From contig OY856409.1 in the NCBI GenBank assembly GCA_963693085.1, positions 525,473,303-525,537,302 on the forward strand: a DNA stretch of 64,000 nt, written 5' to 3'. Each line of letters begins with the position of its first letter. Within the stretch, counting starts at the first letter, position 1. This DNA comes from Alisma plantago-aquatica. Taxonomy: Eukaryota; Streptophyta; Magnoliopsida; Alismatales; Alismataceae. The position numbers and the translations under genes are program-made. This document shows positions 11,468 through 23,752 of this stretch, piece by piece. A model generated the notes under the pieces. The model was not told where the DNA came from, did not search any database, and saw only the letters and a list, made by a program, of their open reading frames with translations.

Positions 11468-12420
11468 TGAAAGATCAAGAGGGGGTGTGAATAGAGATTT
11501 TTGGAACTTTAAAATTAATTAAACAATAAAACCAAAGAAGGAGGAAATAAGGAAGACACTTGGATGTAGAGTGGTTTCTACCTTTGAAATCAAAGGTAGT
11601 CAGGCCACTACTCAACTGTTTCCCATTGGGATTTTGAAAGTGATTTATTTTATTGCCTCGTAAGGATGTTACACAAAATACAATCACCTTTTATACCCTT
11701 GAAGTAGCCTTCTTGTTGATGTAGACTCTACCTCCTTGAAGCAGCCTTGTTAAAGTAACCTCAAGTCCTTGGAGCATCCTTCACCTCTGAGAAGTAGCTC
11801 AACCGCCTTATGATAGCCTTCATTTAGAAGTAGCTCCAACCTCCCTTGAAGAAGCCTTCCTTGAAGTAATCTCAAGCTCCTCTCGAAGCAACCTTCTTCA
11901 CAAAGAAGTAGCTTCACCACTGCTCCCTCAAGCAGCCTCCACGATCTTGGAGTAGCCAAGGAGCAATTTCAACTTGTACCTATGAAGGGGGATTGGAAGA
12001 AAGGAATACAACAATGTTGCTCAACACTTCGATCCTATATCAAGCGTTAGAATCTCATATCCACTTAGGATGACTATGGCTATGTGTGGTGTCTGAAAGA
12101 TTGTGGCTATAGGACACCTTTCTAGAGCTCAAGGAAGAAGACAACAAGTGAACCTTTTCTTGATTGCTCTCAAATGTGAATACTCAAGTGTAGCTTGGGT
12201 GCTTTAGGTTTCCTAAGGCCTCTCGTATTTATAGGAATGTTTAACAAGTACTTAGGGACATTATAGAGGGTTTCTAGAGTGTTCTTAGTGCTTTACTAGT
12301 CGTTAGGTATCCATCAATTGACTGCAATGGCTAATTGTTTTGAGCTAAAAAGAACAATCCAGAAATTGTCTCGATCGATCGTATAACATATTGTAGCAGT
12401 CAACTGACAAATTTAGGACA
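11468..12420 (-). repeat. Putative 5' LTR of the Sirevirus
   Basis: The inner edge is TGAAAG at 11468 (reading CTTTCA outward), directly before the primer site. A minus-strand TATAAATA lies at 12226-12233. The span includes 11700-11960, where loosely repeated GAAGTAGC and GAAGCAGC motifs recur about every 35-45 bp. The outer edge is not defined, because the other LTR is outside the window and no clear target duplication is visible. The coordinate 12420 is an estimate. Confidence 0.45.
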
Positions 12421-12818
12421 CATGTATACTACATGTTACCATATATATTTATTTGATATAACATTGCAATAAACATAGTATACTTTATAGAATTTTCATA
12501 GTATTTTTGCATATTTATAATACAGTGAAAATATACTTTTACATAGTACTTTAATGATACTAACGTTGAACTCTTATGTGGTAGCATCATCACATGCCCT
12601 ATAGGATCTTATCAATCAGCTATGAAGTACTACATTTACAGTAGGCAGTAAGTGACAGAAACACATACACCAACATTACATAAGTTTAGTATAGGTAGAT
12701 GAAGAAACCTAAACTATGATTTACTTCTTGTACCTATATAGACTGTAATACATATAAAGCGTCAAGAAATCAATTTTTTGACTAAATCCATTTTAGACCA
12801 TAACTGGTTTATATATAG

Positions 12819-13150
12819 TCATCATCATCATCATCATCATCTAATCCTCAATCCCAACCATATTGAGGTTGGCTACATGGATCCTTCTTCTCCAATCAGC
12901 TCTATTTTGGGGGTCATATTTTGATCAAAGATTTGAAATCTCCCTTTATAAGCTCTTCCCAAGTTAATGTAGGCAGTCCTCTTCTTCTTTTAATTGTGCT
13001 TGACTGAATGACACTGCTTTTATATGTGTCTGTCATTCTGCGTTGCACATGTCCATACCATCTCAGTCGGGCCTCACGCAACTTGTCTTTGTTTAGATTT
13101 TGAACTTCCAAAATTTCTTCAAAACATAATTTTACAATATCTCTTTTCCA
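12819..13150 (-). mobile_element. 5'-truncated LINE 3' end (RTE-like)
   Basis: The minus strand encodes EEILEVQNLNKDKLREARL, then RWYGHVQRR and KRRRGLPTLTWEELIK, the usual C-terminus of plant RTE-like reverse transcriptases. A stop follows near 12914. Beyond it a short 3' UTR runs to a (GAT)n tail seen as ATC repeats at about 12819-12840 on the plus strand. Only about 330 bp remain, as expected from 5' truncation during target-primed reverse transcription. A related copy lies at 47485-48556. Confidence 0.8.
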
Positions 13151-13441
13151 TTATTAAAACATCTATGTCAATTGTTACACATCATGATTTTTAACAATAT
13201 AAAACATTCAAAATAATCACATAAGCAATGCAATTAAGAAAATAAAGCACGATGGAAACAAGACCAGGTTAATCGTCTCACAACCTACCCATGTGAATAT
13301 GACTTCTCATCCAAAATCCTAAAACAAAATCAGATACAACCAAGAAATATCCTCCTCTAACTCCAAGTTGCCTCCTCAACACAATGGCGATGCCAAAAGA
13401 ACTTCACTAAAGACATATCTTATCTTCTAAACTTCTATAAT
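13150..13441. other. Unassigned AT-rich spacer
   Basis: No long frame or repeat end is seen between the LINE fragment and the copia LTR that starts at 13442. Confidence 0.4.
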
Positions 13442-13610
13442 TGCCTATTACTTAGTGAATAATGTATATGGACCTAATTATCTTGACCCGTTAAGTTAAG
13501 TTTGCATCCTTGTACATCCCTTCTCACCTCTATATAGGAGGAGAGTTTGTTATATACCAATAATAAATATCTCATTAGTCTCCATCTTATTTTTTACATG
13601 GCATAAGAGC
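13442..13610 (+). mobile_element. Short copia LTR with primer-binding site
   Basis: A 157-bp TG...CA unit (13442-13598) contains CTCTATATAGGAGG as a likely TATA region. It is followed at once by TGGCATAAGAGC (13599-13610), a diverged tRNA-Met primer site. It resembles the 158-bp LTR at 43593-43750 along its whole length (TACATSCCYYTCACCTMTATATRGGAGG, then AATAAC/TAAATA and a T-rich end). Size and layout fit small plant copia elements (Ale/Retrofit type). Confidence 0.7.
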
Positions 13611-13850
13611 ATTGATTATAACCTAGGAAGGAAAAGAAATAACTTTTGTCTGCAGGTTGTCGCTATCTTTTCTTGACTTAGTCACTTGCCAGACATTTTC
13701 CCTACCTCCATTGTCATCTTCTTTCTTTCTCTTCTTCCATAAAAATTGCAGCCATCACCAACTAGCATCTCTCGTATCCATGTGCCCAGATCCAACATCA
13801 AATCCCGAAGTCAATCCCTCACACAGTTGATTGTATAAGCCGTCTACTAT

Positions 13851-14182
13851 GGGCATATTTGGTTACTTGGATTTTGCTGTATTAGATTGTATTTTGGACT
13901 CCAGTTCAACAAATTTTAGCAAGATTGGAGAACTGAAGTTAATCCCGGGATTTTCAGACATAATAGGAATCCCGCATTTTGGTCTCCATCAAAATTCTCC
14001 CGGACACCAAAATCCAACATGGCGAATGTCGTGGACACGAAAAAAAATAAATCCCGCACTTACAAAATCCAGCAAATCAAACATAAAATTTTATTTTGTG
14101 GGATTTTGACAATGCAACATTTTAATAATGCGGGATGGATAAAATACAGAATTTCTAAAAATCCGACAAACCAAGCGTGCCC
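13851..14182. mobile_element. MITE-like insertion, 332 bp
   Basis: The ends are imperfect inverted repeats: GGGCATATTTGGTTACTTGG on the left, and on the right the reverse complement of GGGCACGCTTGGTTTGTCGG. TAT flanks both sides (13848-13850 and 14183-14185). There is no coding capacity. GGGC-x-TTTGGTT ends with 3-bp duplications suggest a Tourist/PIF-Harbinger MITE, but the duplication is not the canonical TWA. Confidence 0.55.
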
Positions 14183-14185
14183 TAT

Positions 14186-15058
14186 ATGCATCAAACTATT
14201 ACCATAGATCTTCTCATCGTAGGTCGGGCTGGTCACCATGTGCTCGTTGTAGATCTAGCGATACAAAAAAAAAGAATTATTCGGCCAGGACGATGAAGAA
14301 TATACCGGTTACTTTCTCCAGCAAGAGAAAAAATGTAGATGGTACCTATGCTAAAAATATCATCCAAAAAAATTCAGTATTGATGCATCTTTCTTCATGA
14401 CCTGCTGACATCAATCTCAGCCGTCCATCCCAAAAAACTTCCTAGAAATATATGTGTTTGTTTAACTGTGTACAAAGATTTCTAGAGGCGTTTTTAGAGA
14501 ATGGACAACTAAATTTACGTCTGCACGTCCTAAGAAAAGAAGCTCAAAACTAGATCCAGATCGATACCTATGACCCTTTCTCGTCCGGCACTTACTCGTC
14601 CGCTCGGGGTGTCATGTCGTTGTAGATCAACGAACATGAACCATCATCATTTTTGGGTTGGATATACTCACCTGTTGCATCGAAGCAACACTCAACCATC
14701 GCGCCTGTGACATCTGGCCTTTACTTTTTCGTGTTGGTTTTGTTGCTTGCGCATAAGGAAACATCAGCCTCCTCCCCAGTCCCCAGCCGACGGTTTCCCT
14801 ATCCACAACTTTTCTGGCCTCCAGCCCACTCTCAAGTTGTGATTCCGACACAACAGCAGCAGCAATAGCAATCTGCTGCTCAGCTCCAGGCTACATTCCA
14901 AATATAGGGTCTGACAGAAAATGTCGTCTTGATTTTAGCCCACTTGTACTTGGTAGCTATTATTTCCTCTCGTGTTTAAGACAGTCACATCTAATCTTAT
15001 GAATAATGCTATGCAAAATCAAAACTGCACCTAATATGAGAACAATTTTGATTAGCCT
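14186..15058. other. Unassigned segment after the MITE
   Basis: No recognisable protein. A Pro/Gln-rich frame around 14740-14868 ends in a CAGCAGCAGCAG run. The segment follows the small copia LTR and could be remains of its leader and gag, but no gag motif is readable. Confidence 0.3.
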
Positions 15059-15119
15059 GTTAGATAACAAAAGAAAGGAGGGAAACGACTTACTTCCTTC
15101 TCTTTTTTTGTTATCTAAC
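15059..15119. repeat. Foldback: 26-bp arms, 9-bp loop
   Basis: The arms start with a perfect GTTAGATAACAAAA and match at 22 of 26 positions overall. The inner part is purine-rich on one arm and pyrimidine-rich on the other. It could be a MITE remnant or a small hairpin-forming transcript region. Confidence 0.7.
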
Positions 15120-18100
15120 GACTAAATGTCAAATTGATCCCATTTTGGATGCAACTTTACATAGCAGATCTCTAATCTTATGGAGTCCAAGTTCTTCTCT
15201 TCCAAGGTATTTCCTGAAGAAGTGATTGATGATCAGAAGGCAGACCTCATGTGCATTTATTTATCCACTGCATCCAGCCATACATCACCCAACAATCACA
15301 CCCGCTGTGTATATAATACTAGTATATGCATGTGTGTTGCACACAAATCTATTTAATTTACGTAAAAGACAACAAAGTATTCCTATTTTGTGTTTACTTC
15401 TAAAAACATGCGTTGTGTTCAATGTATAAAAAAAATACTAAAACCCATATAAAATGGTTGTCAACTCATCCAATTGAAGTATTTATGTTTGGATTTCATT
15501 AATTATATGAAGTACTTAATCAATAAATATGAGAAAATATAGGTCTTATAGGGATGAAACTATATATAATATGTCTTATGAGAATGAAATGGTACAGTGA
15601 CGAAACTATATAAAATGGTAGGATGGTAGGATGAACGGATTGCATCCCAAATTACACAGAAAAAAAGATAATCAAAGTATTTATATTTTCTATCATTAAA
15701 ATCTCACAATCTATGCAATTCTTTTGATATACATAATAGTATGAAAAAACAATTCTTCACAGATGTAACTTGTTTAAATATTTATAGATTGGTAACATCC
15801 AGGAAATCTAGATTGAAAGCATACTGACTCTAATATTTAAAATTCAACTAATATATTTTCACATATATTAAGAAATAACCTAAGTGACCTATGTTGCACA
15901 AGATTTTCATACAAAAATATGATAAAAAAATACATAAATAATTGTTAGGCCGCCAATAGTAAATATATTCCACAAACTATCTTTCTTATATTTACCTGCA
16001 TCAGTAGAAGTAAAATATAATAGAAAGAATTACACAAATATACATTATTTTGATTTAACCAATTCGTAAATTTATTTCAAATGTTCATGATTTAATGTAC
16101 ATTCTAATCACTTTGCTTGACATATTCCAACATGCTCATATCAGAAATCAAATGTAGTCATATACTTTTCAATTACGATCAACATTAATTGATGTCTTTT
16201 CTATAGCCATAATTCTTACAAAGACTTTGTTGGTTACATTTAGATATATAATATATTATTTCATCACAAGTGGAATTTAGTGGTTTATTATTATTGGAAT
16301 TCTTGACCACATCGGTAACAATTTAGGTAGACAGGTTTATAAATTTAGATTGCATATATGAAATTTATTATCATATACTATATGTAGATATAAATTTGAT
16401 ATAATTGGACATATTTGTGTTGGACAATCACATTAATAATATACATTTTTTCCATGAAACACGTTACACTGTGCATTGAAGAAGAAATTATGTTGTAAGA
16501 AAATTATATAGCCTTGATACTATGTTACAAGCAAGATTTACCTTATATAGATAAGATATTATATAGTTGTCAATCTAAAGAATTGTCAACATATTTATTA
16601 AACAAAGAAAAACTTTTATATTGTTATAACTCAACTTGGTGGTTTTATACATGATTTATATGGACATGAAGATCTATAAACAATAATGTATTCTAGTTTC
16701 CACAGATATCTATCAACAACATTATTGACCTTCAAATTCTTGTAGATATGATTCCAAAATTGGAAATAGATTGTGACTAACCTTAAATTTCGAATTTTGA
16801 GTGTTGATTAATTATAGTTTGATGAATTGATTCTTCTCCTTCATTTTTGTAATCGACATTATTTTCTCATTTAGTTTTAGCAATCATAGATGAGTTCCTA
16901 ATAATATTGATATGGGACTTTTTAGGATTTTTTTCCTCTTTGTATACATGCATCTTCTTTTTGGCAAATATATCATAAAGTGAGAATACACAATTTTCAA
17001 ATGAAGTTTTCTCCTACTTCTGGTTTATGTTCTACACCCGAAATTAGTTTTTTCCATGACAAGTATCCATTAAACATAGATTGAAGGTACAATTAATGAT
17101 CATCATAACAAGTGATGTTTACATTTTCTGTTGATATTAGCATGTTCAATAACAAATAATTTTCTTAAAGTAAAAAATAAGGATTGATATTAACAAATTG
17201 AAATGGTAGATGGTACATATGGAAAATATCAATATAAGAGAACTTTTGAAGTAAACTCATACTATATCAAAATATATTTTATAATTGATTTTACATTGTA
17301 ATTTGTAGATATCTTATATTACATAGTGATTTATATTGAAACTTCCAAGTATAAAAATCTTATATAAAGCAAATTATCATTTAAAATTGAATACTTTTTC
17401 AAAAAATGAGTATACAATTAAGATATATCATAAAGACAAGTAGAAGTTAATCGATTTTGTAAAGTGACCAAATCCATAAGAATTAAACAAGTTTAGCATC
17501 TACTTGGCAATTCATAAATTCTTTAAACTCATTGAAACATTTTTAAAATTGTATTTTCTTTTGAAGCTTAGTATGATAGTTATAACATAGAATAGTTATC
17601 CATATGACATGTAATACCATATAAACAACATACTTTTTTTCCATTAGAAAATTTAATGTCAATGGTGGAGGAAAAATAGTCTTTTTTCATGAGTTTTAAC
17701 ATGCAAAAGTAGTGTACTCAAGCAAGGCGTAAGTAGTATAGAAATATAGATTTTTACAAGTTTCCTAATTTGTCTAGTAATAATACATTTATTTATCATC
17801 GTGTATGATTATAGTTCAAAGCATGATACAAGATATTTAAGATTTTTAATTCCATGTCCAATGTCATATCAAGCTTAGATTATAAATTTGTTAATAAGAA
17901 ATATAAATGACGTGATAAAGTATTAATTTTTCAGTCATAAATCGAGTAAAGAATTGAAAAAGGTAAAGTATACACTCATATCTTTGACATAAATGGAAAG
18001 AAGAATTTTACTTTTCTTTGAGGTCAATCACATGCAGTTAACAAAAGCTCACAATTTATTTGAAATATTATGTATTCCTATGCTCAGTTACTATTATGAT

Positions 18101-19020
18101 TCTCTTTATAAAAATAAATATGAAATCATGTAATCTATCTGTAATAATTCATGTTTCATCATATTCCAAAACATTTTATATCAAAATTTTCTCTAAATTT
18201 AAACGTCCTCACAAATTTTTGAACACAATTTACTTCTCTGCTTGCTTGCAAGAGATACTTTATGATTTGAAATATGGAAAAAAGTAATCAATCTCTCATA
18301 TAGTATTTTTTAACAATGAAAAAAACCAAATCAAGAATGTCATGTATCACATTTGGAAATATCATATTGTCCATAGTTCTTTAACATATTTCATCTAAAA
18401 ATCTCGCTAAAAATAATACCCCTTTTTATGTTTAATTATCATATCAATTTATCTATAAAAGCTTACTATAACAATATTTGAGCCACACTAACTCGACATC
18501 TTCAAACTCGTGTTTCAACATCATCTTTTCAAAACTCTATGATCAAATATTTACAAATCAATTGCAATTTATACATCATTCAAACTTTGTTGGAGATGAT
18601 CCAGAAAATGGAAATGTGTATTATGTTTAATATTTAAGATTGACACATTCAAATGCCCAACATATGAGTCAATCACATTTGTGTGATGCTCTATTAGCTC
18701 TGTGGTTTTCAATAGTTTTAAATGGGGTTCATAACAAGACATTTTAGTTGAATATTAAAAATCCCTGCATTGTAATTTTTAAATATAGTAAGTTATATAT
18801 ATAAAATGTTTCTAATAATTTTAGTTTTTCCATCAACATGAATAATTAGTCATTGGTATCCATAAAGTATATGACAATAATCTTACATCTTTTTTCTTTT
18901 TAGTTTAAAAAGCATGTATTTTCCATAGAAGTAAATATGTGATCATCTTATAAGTATATATTTAAAAATATATCATGAAATCCGTCCAATGCAATCAAAT
19001 TAAGATATTTAATTATTTTC
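15120..19020. other. Long AT-rich stretch without recognisable features
   Basis: Only short random frames are present (the largest is 75 codons, 18060-18287, low-complexity and not similar to anything I know). No LTR ends, terminal repeats, tRNA-like boxes or tandem arrays were seen. It could be old, decayed transposon sequence into which element B inserted. Confidence 0.6.
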
Positions 19021-19908
19021 TATGATGGAGTGGAATTTTGAGATCCTAAATATCAAGGACTTAAGTGAATCAATGTGCTTAGTTTATAGTATCAGGAACT
19101 ACAAGCTTTTTGGTAAAGTTGCTTTATTGATTGATGTTGATAGCATGAGTAAGATCCTTAACTTTATGCCTTTTTGAAGTATTTAAGTTGATGAGAATAT
19201 GGTGGAGTTTTGTCCCCAAATTTGAATAGAATGTATTTTGAGAGATAGGGAAGATATAGTTAAAATTTGGTGGCAAATGGAGTACCCTAAAGGGAGTTAT
19301 TAAGGTTTGAATTTTGTGAAATGATGTGAATTGTTGATGATTTATGGACCTAAGTTTTAATCCTCAACCTTTGTCACACACCCTTGGAGTATTTGGATGG
19401 GCTGTGTGGCAGATTTATGGCCATGGATCACTGATCCAGGGGTTGTGACCTTTAAGAAGCAGGAGGCCCAGATTCTGGGTTGGGCAAACTTCATTTGGAC
19501 CGCACACGATCGGGAAACGGCTACGGTTATGTCCTCAACCTTGTAGTTATAGCTTGACTGTCGGTGGCGACCACACACATCGTGGTGCCCTCAGGGCGTG
19601 TTTCTAGTGGCAAAAGTGAGCATACAATTTTACTTGACTCGAGTAGAGGAGTGAGGAGAGCCCTTAGACGAGATGTGAAACCACTCAAGTAGGGAGAACA
19701 AGCTCTCCATCTCTAAGGCCTCTCCACTGCAACCTACAGATCAGAGGAAGTTGGAGTAGGAGTAAAAAATGGAGATACAAGGTTTCCCAGAGGAATCCAT
19801 TAGTGGAAAATGATGTGCAAGATTAGTAGAGTTCTTTTCTATCCTTTTCGTGATCTCCGATCCTAGATTGGAGGGGAGGTCGAGGACACCCTTGTCGGAG
19901 AAAAAGGT

Positions 19909-20316
19909 ATGGCCGGGGGAGCTGTAGTGGTCCCTTATATCTCAAACCCAGTGGCTATAATGATTCCTATAGTTCCACTGGAGCTTCTAGGTGCCTCAGA
20001 TTCAAGCTTCGAAGCGGGGAAGTCTAGTTCCCCCTTTCACCCACCACCACGGCGGAGACCATCAGCTGGAGTCGGCGAGCTCAACCAAGAAGGAGCACTG
20101 GGGGAGGAGAAACTCCCTATACTCACCGTTGTGAACCTTCAAGGACACCTGAAGGTGTTGGAAGCCAAAAGTTTCTACAAAGAAGAAGACCGAACGCTCG
20201 AGATCTCGCCAAGTAGTGCTCTACGGCGGTGCACGCGGAGAATAGGGGGTGAGTGGGCGTCTGGATCATCCGTGTTTACAGGAGAGAAAGGGCAAAGCCC
20301 CGACCCAGTTTCATAG
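19909..20316 (+). other. LTR-borne 135-codon frame (copy 1) in a GC-rich island
   Basis: The frame opens MAGGAVVVPYISNP and holds SPFHPPPRRR and GEEKLPILTVVNLQGHLKVL. The matching frame in the right LTR (37798-38106) is shorter and diverged. The island (about 19350-20420) is much more GC-rich than the rest of the LTR and has multiple exon-like short frames. I recognise no protein family. Substitutions between copies change many amino acids, which argues against constraint. It may be a captured host fragment or simply LTR leader sequence. Confidence 0.3.
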
Positions 20317-20553
20317 AGTTGTGGATCTGTGGATCCACCTCTAAACCCAGATCACAGCAGACCGCAGCAACCAAAGGAGGTGCACCCTCATCAAGGCCAT
20401 GTGTCACCTCCTGATTGGCCCAAAAAAGGTAAAATGCTTAAAATACTCATCTCATATATGACTCATAGTAATTAGCCCGTATATATATCAAAATTCTAAG
20501 AAAAATGAGTAGAACACAATACAATGATAATATTATGCTTTTGATGCACTAAT

Positions 20554-20697
20554 AACAGCGACATCATGTTGTCTAACGGAAGACACCAAGATGGTTAGAC
20601 ACTCGGGTTGTTAGTGAGAGGTCCCAGGATCGAGCCCAGGCCACGGGATGAATGGAATGGCCAATTTTTTTATAAAAAAAAAACAGTGACATCATGT
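20554..20697 (+). mobile_element. tRNA-like SINE with 16-bp target duplication
   Basis: The body is 20570-20681 (112 bp). It is flanked by AACAGCGACATCATGT (20554-20569) and AACAGTGACATCATGT (20682-20697). The right LTR of B has the uninterrupted empty site at about 38463-38478. An A-box-like TGGTTAGACACTCGGG and a B-box-like GGATCGAGCCC are spaced as in a tRNA-derived pol III promoter. The 3' end is T-rich, then A-rich. Insertion therefore followed duplication of B's LTRs. The SINE family is not identified. Confidence 0.88.
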
Positions 20698-23652
20698 AAG
20701 TTATGAAATGCTTATTTCATGGATAATAAATATCAAACGATGACCTAAAATTATGATAATTTACCAGTAACTCTAGAACATGATATAGAATTCAATGGAT
20801 AATAGATATGATCATGTAATTACACATAATCCTTTAAATTGCTCAATATGGCTATTTAGGGTTAATAACCCTAAATAAAATGTAATAAATACATACATGC
20901 TCAATATATGATGAAATTTATGGAAGACCCTCATATCAGTAACTGAAAGATAATATGTAAATTTGAGATCAGTTAAATGCATGAAATCCATGTTATATGA
21001 AGATGACCCTAAATACATGTGTTGTAACCCTAATTTGAATAATGTCTATAGGATTAATATGTGCACAAAAAGGATATGGAACCTAATGTTCAGATAATGA
21101 ACCAAAATTTGGAAAACAATATCAGTAAGATAAATCAAAGACAAGAATGAAAGTAATGATGCACATATCCTAATGACTAAGTCAAACCCTAATGGACATA
21201 ACTAGGATTAAGATGATGAGAATATGATGATAGTATATGGTCTTGTCTTAATCAGGGGTTGACCAATATATAGATGAGATCAGGAATATGGGTTAGAATG
21301 TCTATTGATCAAGGTATGTCATTACCTCTTACTTGACTTATTATACAATATGCTTATGTTATATGTGTAGTAAAATACTTGGCATATGATATTGGATGAA
21401 ATGATTGTTCTTGTGTCCTATGTTGCCTGATCTTTCCATACTTATAGTTATGAACACATGGGATATAATATATCTGATCCATCATATGATAGCACTAAAC
21501 TCTTTGGTAGTACAGTGCATTGAGGTGATCTAACTCTTTGGTAGGAGATCATAAGGCCTAAAATCATCTATCCCTTTGGTGGCATATGTACGAGATATAT
21601 GATGGAAATTGTGCTTAAAATATGTGTTCTCTTTTGTTAATAAACATATTTGTGCAAGTATATGCTTTTTTATATTTGTTTAATGCTACCAAGTTTTAGT
21701 TTTATCTTATTGCCAAGATATGATGAGTGGTATATAAAAGACATGTAGGTGTACTCAGTATAATATTCTTGAATGTTGTGCTGATGTGTACCACATGTTA
21801 TATTCTGTTTAGGTTGTGGACTTATGATCTTGAAGAACCAGGTTGAAACGTCTATTTCGAGAAAACAAGATTAACTAATGCGGAAGCGTTCACTAAGCAT
21901 CGGATTACCAAAAATCACTAAAAATTTTAAACTTTTTACAAAGAGATCCATTAAAGGTAAAGCTTTCTCATAAAGCAACATGATAAGTTGTTTACAACTG
22001 TTCCATCGGTAAAACTCTGTAAGGCAAGATACAAAAGTCTCTAAAGACTGGACCAAAAACTCGAAAGCACTAACTATTACTCCGAGGATCTGAGAGTACA
22101 GAGACGACATATAGGACTCTAACACTATCTACACATGACATAGCAGCCAATGCCTCCACCTGAAGCTTCATTGCTGTCCTTGGTACTGCTGATGCTGCCC
22201 TTCACCTATTGAAGGATTTCTGCCTCCTCGCCCACGTCCACCTAAAGGTTGAAATCTACGGGGTGAGACAATTATAAAAATCGTCCCAGCGAGAGATATA
22301 ACTCTTCGCCAGAAGCATAATTATTGCAGCATAAGAGAATAAATGTACACAAAGAAGTTATGTATATTTGAGAGTAGTTAAAACAATGTTTAACAGATTA
22401 AACTATTCTTTCTACTAAAAGCAATGCAACTATAAATTGATAAAATCACATGTCACTTATCACATCACTAACTCCCTTCAGACTTGGATCATATATTCAT
22501 TGTCTGGCATTATTATTTGGGAAAGGATGGCCTGTAGCCATACTCCTTCTCCCAAAGTGTTAGGATTCCAACTCCACAACATATCTGCATAACTTGTACA
22601 TATGATATCAGACTTAACATTACTTATGTAATACAAGGGTTATTTACATTCATAACCCATTAGTCTGTAGTTAAGCTTTTCATAGGATTATTCCGTAATA
22701 GAATTTCACATAGAAACACTTTGGTTTAGGTCATACCTCATATTTTTAATATTGGGATATCAATCCCTAACCATCTTATTAATATGAAATCCGGAATGTG
22801 GGAGTTCAAACACCTGGACTAATCATAGCATTTGTTACCAAGTAACATCTCATTTTATCTGGTTATCTAAATAATATGACCTTTGAAGATCAACACATCA
22901 TATTACTCGTGGCTCATTCAACCTATCAAGCTCATATGTTATCACTTACCAGATAACATGACATTTAGTTATACTCTTGAATTATAGGTAACAAGTGTTC
23001 TTAATGCAATTAGCATTATAAATCTTACCTGGATCTGATCACCTCTATATGAAACCTGTCAAGCTTAACTTTTATCAGTTATTCCATATACTCCCACATA
23101 CTCTAAAGTATGTGATCCAGGAGTTCCCTTTGTAAAACCTGTTTCGCTATTATTTAAATTCTGACAATGATGGATCTATGATCAGGGCTCTACATGGTAT
23201 GATTATACTTGATTATTAGGTACATATCAGTATTCTTTTAGCATCATACATGTTTCCAAACATTCAAGAACTAAACATGGCTATAATAGAAGAATACTAA
23301 ATGTACAAGTATAACTCATATCAGTTATCAACTGGATATCAATTCTTAATCATCTTATCACTATGATTCAAGAACATGGGTGCTCACACCCTTATATCAT
23401 CATAACACTTGCTATCAAGTGCCATATCAACATCAAGTCATCTATTAGCATGACCTTGATTGAAGCAATGTATATACTTTTCACATATCATTACTCTAAA
23501 AGCTTATAATTGTTTTCAAGGAATATGACATCATAACTCATACCTGGCTATGATTACCTCATAATATCAACCTGTATGACTTATACAAATAAGGACATGC
23601 ATATATAACAATGTCAGCACAGTACCAAAACTTCTCAATTTTTATATAGGAC

Positions 23653-23752
23653 ACCACGGCCGTGCCACCTTGCATGGTCATGCAAAGTAAGGCTACCACG
23701 GCCGTGCTCCCTTGCACGGTCGTGCAAGCTAAGGCTACCACGGCCGTGCTCG
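23653..23752. repeat. CACGGCCGTG palindrome cluster, 3' LTR
   Basis: Alternating CCACGGCCGTGC and GCACGGTCGTGC (one diverged to GCATGGTCATGC) are separated by AAGTAAGGCTA-type spacers, three and two copies respectively. The cluster is an isolated GC-rich island. Confidence 0.85.

Larger units (their letters stand above)
1..12420 (-). mobile_element. Degenerate Ty1/copia element of Sirevirus (SIRE/Maximus) type, interrupted
   Basis: Reading right to left the order is: LTR, tRNA-Met-type primer site at 11465-11454, gag from 11420, a second zinc-knuckle region, protease, integrase, RT with YMDD, RNase H ending near 6150, a non-coding spacer with a TATA-like motif, then the env-position ORF at 580. 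Protease before integrase before RT is the copia order. An acidic gag tail after the first zinc knuckle, a second CX2CX4HX4C knuckle followed by a WVPK motif, and an extra downstream ORF point to the Sirevirus lineage. Every domain has stops or frameshifts. The 3' LTR must lie beyond the left edge. The right border near 12.4 kb is approximate because the partner LTR is not available for comparison. Confidence 0.8.
19021..21843 (+). repeat. Left LTR of element B, first part
   Basis: This aligns with 36911 onward through the landmarks CTAAATATCAAGGA, TATGGCCATGGATC, GGGGTTGTGACCTTTAAG, and the series of 'GATCTAACTCTTTGGTAGGA' repeats near the end. Substitutions are frequent, so B is older than LARD-A. 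It is cut at 21843 by the LARD-A insertion and resumes at 34294. Confidence 0.9.

Noticed and set aside
18060..18287. 75-codon frame in the AT-rich desert
   Set aside because: Random-looking composition, no homology and no regulatory context.
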